Origin: an uncultured Muribaculaceae bacterium
Lineage (GTDB): Bacteria; Bacteroidota; Bacteroidia; Bacteroidales; Muribaculaceae
Length of the DNA: 7,747 nt
Direction of reading: 5' to 3'
Assembly: GCA_910578305.1 (NCBI GenBank)
Contig: CAJTQH010000081.1
Location: 1-7,747 of the forward strand
The notes under the pieces are model-generated. The model was not told the DNA's origin. It worked only from the letters and a program-made list of their open reading frames with translations, and did no database searches. The stretch's first letter is position 1; the number at the start of each line of letters is the position of its first letter. The position numbers and the translations under genes are program-made. Shown piece after piece: positions 7,008-7,747 of the stretch.

Positions 7008-7469
7008 CTAACGCTTGTCGACAGGCAGTCCCCGCACAAGACCCGGATCGAGCGATATGAGAGTCTCGGTACCCGTCACTCCGGCGATATTCTGTATCTT
7101 GCCGTTGAGAAGCTCCATCAGATGCTCGTTGTCGCGGGCATATACCTTGATGAGCATCGTGTACGGACCCGTCGTATAGTGACACTCCACCACCTCCGGT
7201 ATCTTCTCAAGTTCCGGCACCACGTGGCGGTACATGGCGCCACGTTCGAGATTTACCCCTATGAACGTGCACGTGTGAAAACCCAGCGCACCCGGATTGA
7301 TATGATAACCCGAGCCGGTGATCACACCCATATCGGTCAGACGCTGTATCCGCTGATGCACCGCCGCACGCGAAATACCGCATTCGAGCGCCACGTCCTT
7401 CGAGGGTATGCGGGCGTTGCCTATGATGATGCTCAGTATCTTTCTGTCAAGATTGTCGATTTTATCCAT
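7008..7469 (-). CDS. Lrp/AsnC family transcriptional regulator
   Basis: A 153-residue DNA-binding regulator of the Lrp/AsnC (feast/famine) family, which usually responds to amino acids and assembles as dimers to octamers. The N-terminal winged helix-turn-helix is clear: LDRKILSIIIGNARIPSKDVA (7-27), then the recognition helix around GISRAAVHQRIQRL (31-44) and the wing MGVITGSGYHINP (47-59). The RAM ligand-binding domain follows at about 64-140, with the family pattern VVECHYTTGPYTMLIKVYA (93-111), including the Gly-Pro-Tyr turn that usually borders the ligand site. Length is normal for the family. The start MDKIDNLDRKIL is typical. The target genes and effector cannot be deduced. It ends facing manC and is divergent from the HAD-type gene, making that gene and lrp itself possible targets, since autoregulation is common in this family. 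Confidence 0.95.
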   Translation of the reverse strand: MDKIDNLDRKILSIIIGNARIPSKDVALECGISRAAVHQRIQRLTDMGVITGSGYHINPGALGFHTCTFIGVNLERGAMYRHVVPELEKIPEVVECHYTTGPYTMLIKVYARDNEHLMELLNGKIQNIAGVTGTETLISLDPGLVRGLPVDKR

Positions 7470-7528
7470 TCCCGAGATTCTGTATACATTTACCCATGCT
7501 AATGCCTGTCAGAGGCTCTTTTCAATTA

Positions 7529-7559
7529 CAAAATTATACATTTTTCATTACTCCGGCAA
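7529..7559 (-). promoter_or_regulatory. Candidate lrp-type gene promoter
   Basis: On the minus strand TTG (7557-7559), 20 bases, then TAATTTTG (7529-7536) match both elements of the Bacteroidetes promoter pattern (-33 TTTG/TTG, 19-21 nt spacer, -7 TAnnTTTG). Transcription would begin near 7523, giving a leader of roughly 55 nt before the ATG at 7469. This is the best two-element match in the window. Confidence 0.55.
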
Positions 7560-7603
7560 CATTTTGCATAATCACCTTGCGTGCCCGATTGCGAACAAAT
7601 TGC

Positions 7604-7611
7604 TATATTTG
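7604..7611 (+). promoter_or_regulatory. Candidate promoter of HAD-type gene (-7 box)
   Basis: TATATTTG matches the -7 consensus TAnnTTTG exactly, 62 nt upstream of the ATG at 7674. TTG triplets upstream at 7577-7579 and 7589-7591 are 24 and 12 nt away, outside the usual 19-21 nt spacing, so the -33 element is weak or absent. The position in a divergent intergenic region supports a promoter here. Confidence 0.4.
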
Positions 7612-7673
7612 CATCACGAAAACGACACGAACCAATCTTACTCAACAAACCAGAACACAATACCACACCTGAT

Positions 7674-7747
7674 ATGCCACGCAACCTTCTCTTCGACCTC
7701 GGCGGAGTAATAATGGACATACGCCGCGACGACTGCCTCGAAGCTTT
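7674..7747 (+). CDS. HAD-superfamily hydrolase, N-terminal fragment
   Basis: Only the first 24 codons are in the window; the gene runs off the right edge. They read MPRNLLFDLGGVIMDIRRDD and onward. The segment LLFDLGGVIMDI (5-16) is HAD motif I: the hydrophobic strand, the nucleophile Asp8, and the DLGGV pattern seen in subfamily IA sugar-phosphate phosphatases such as YihX, in place of the more common DxD. Most members dephosphorylate small phosphorylated metabolites, but the substrate cannot be judged from this fragment. The ATG at 7674 is the only sensible start, since motif I begins immediately after it. The gene is divergent from the lrp-type regulator, with 204 nt between the two start codons. 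Confidence 0.82.
   Translation, partial: MPRNLLFDLGGVIMDIRRDDCLEA

Noticed and set aside
6942..7502. A 186-codon plus-strand open frame opposite the lrp-type gene, starting inside the terminator stem.
   Set aside because: It begins within the 23-bp hairpin and is antisense to a clear Lrp/AsnC gene, with no domain of its own.
1..7747. Mobile elements, CRISPR arrays, defence genes, tRNA or rRNA genes.
   Set aside because: I saw no transposase or integrase motif, no regularly spaced direct repeats, and no tRNA- or rRNA-like sequence on either strand.

Overview
The window looks like ordinary chromosomal backbone from a member of the Bacteroidales. Three things suggest this: the candidate promoters contain the Bacteroidetes -7 element TAnnTTTG instead of an E. 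coli-type -10 box, start codons lack clear Shine-Dalgarno sequences, and the protein families and their style (a 733-residue DnaG, a stand-alone mannose-1-phosphate guanylyltransferase, a short Lrp regulator) fit that order. GC-rich codons combined with frequent ATA isoleucine codons would suit the Muribaculaceae, but that family-level placement is inference only.

Layout. (1) Positions 106-5675 hold five minus-strand genes reading right to left: panB, a MATE-family exporter, dnaG, a CvpA-like membrane protein and a six-helix DUF308/HdeD-like membrane protein. The junctions are tight (14-nt overlap, then gaps of 12, 64 and 27 nt), so they probably form one operon; a hairpin lies beyond its end at 34-66. 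(2) The divergent intergenic region 5676-5822 carries candidate promoters for panB and for the plus-strand manC gene, plus a 9-bp-arm palindrome directly against the manC box. (3) manC (5823-6911) converges on an lrp/asnC-type regulator (7008-7469, minus); between them lies a 23-bp perfect stem, a likely bidirectional terminator. (4) The second divergent region, 7470-7673, holds candidate promoters for the regulator and for a HAD-type phosphatase gene that is cut off by the window end.

How the genes relate. PanB makes ketopantoate for pantothenate and coenzyme A, DnaG primes replication, and ManC makes GDP-mannose for glycan and GDP-fucose synthesis. No shared pathway is apparent; the minus-strand cluster looks like a housekeeping operon with membrane proteins of unknown substrate. 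I found no mobile element, CRISPR array, tRNA, rRNA or defence system, and no convincing undescribed system. No stretch over 300 bases lacks a gene. The points most worth a second look are regulatory: the palindrome at 5741-5762, the repeated motif around the lrp promoter, the very long terminator stem, and the exporter gene interlocked with panB and dnaG.
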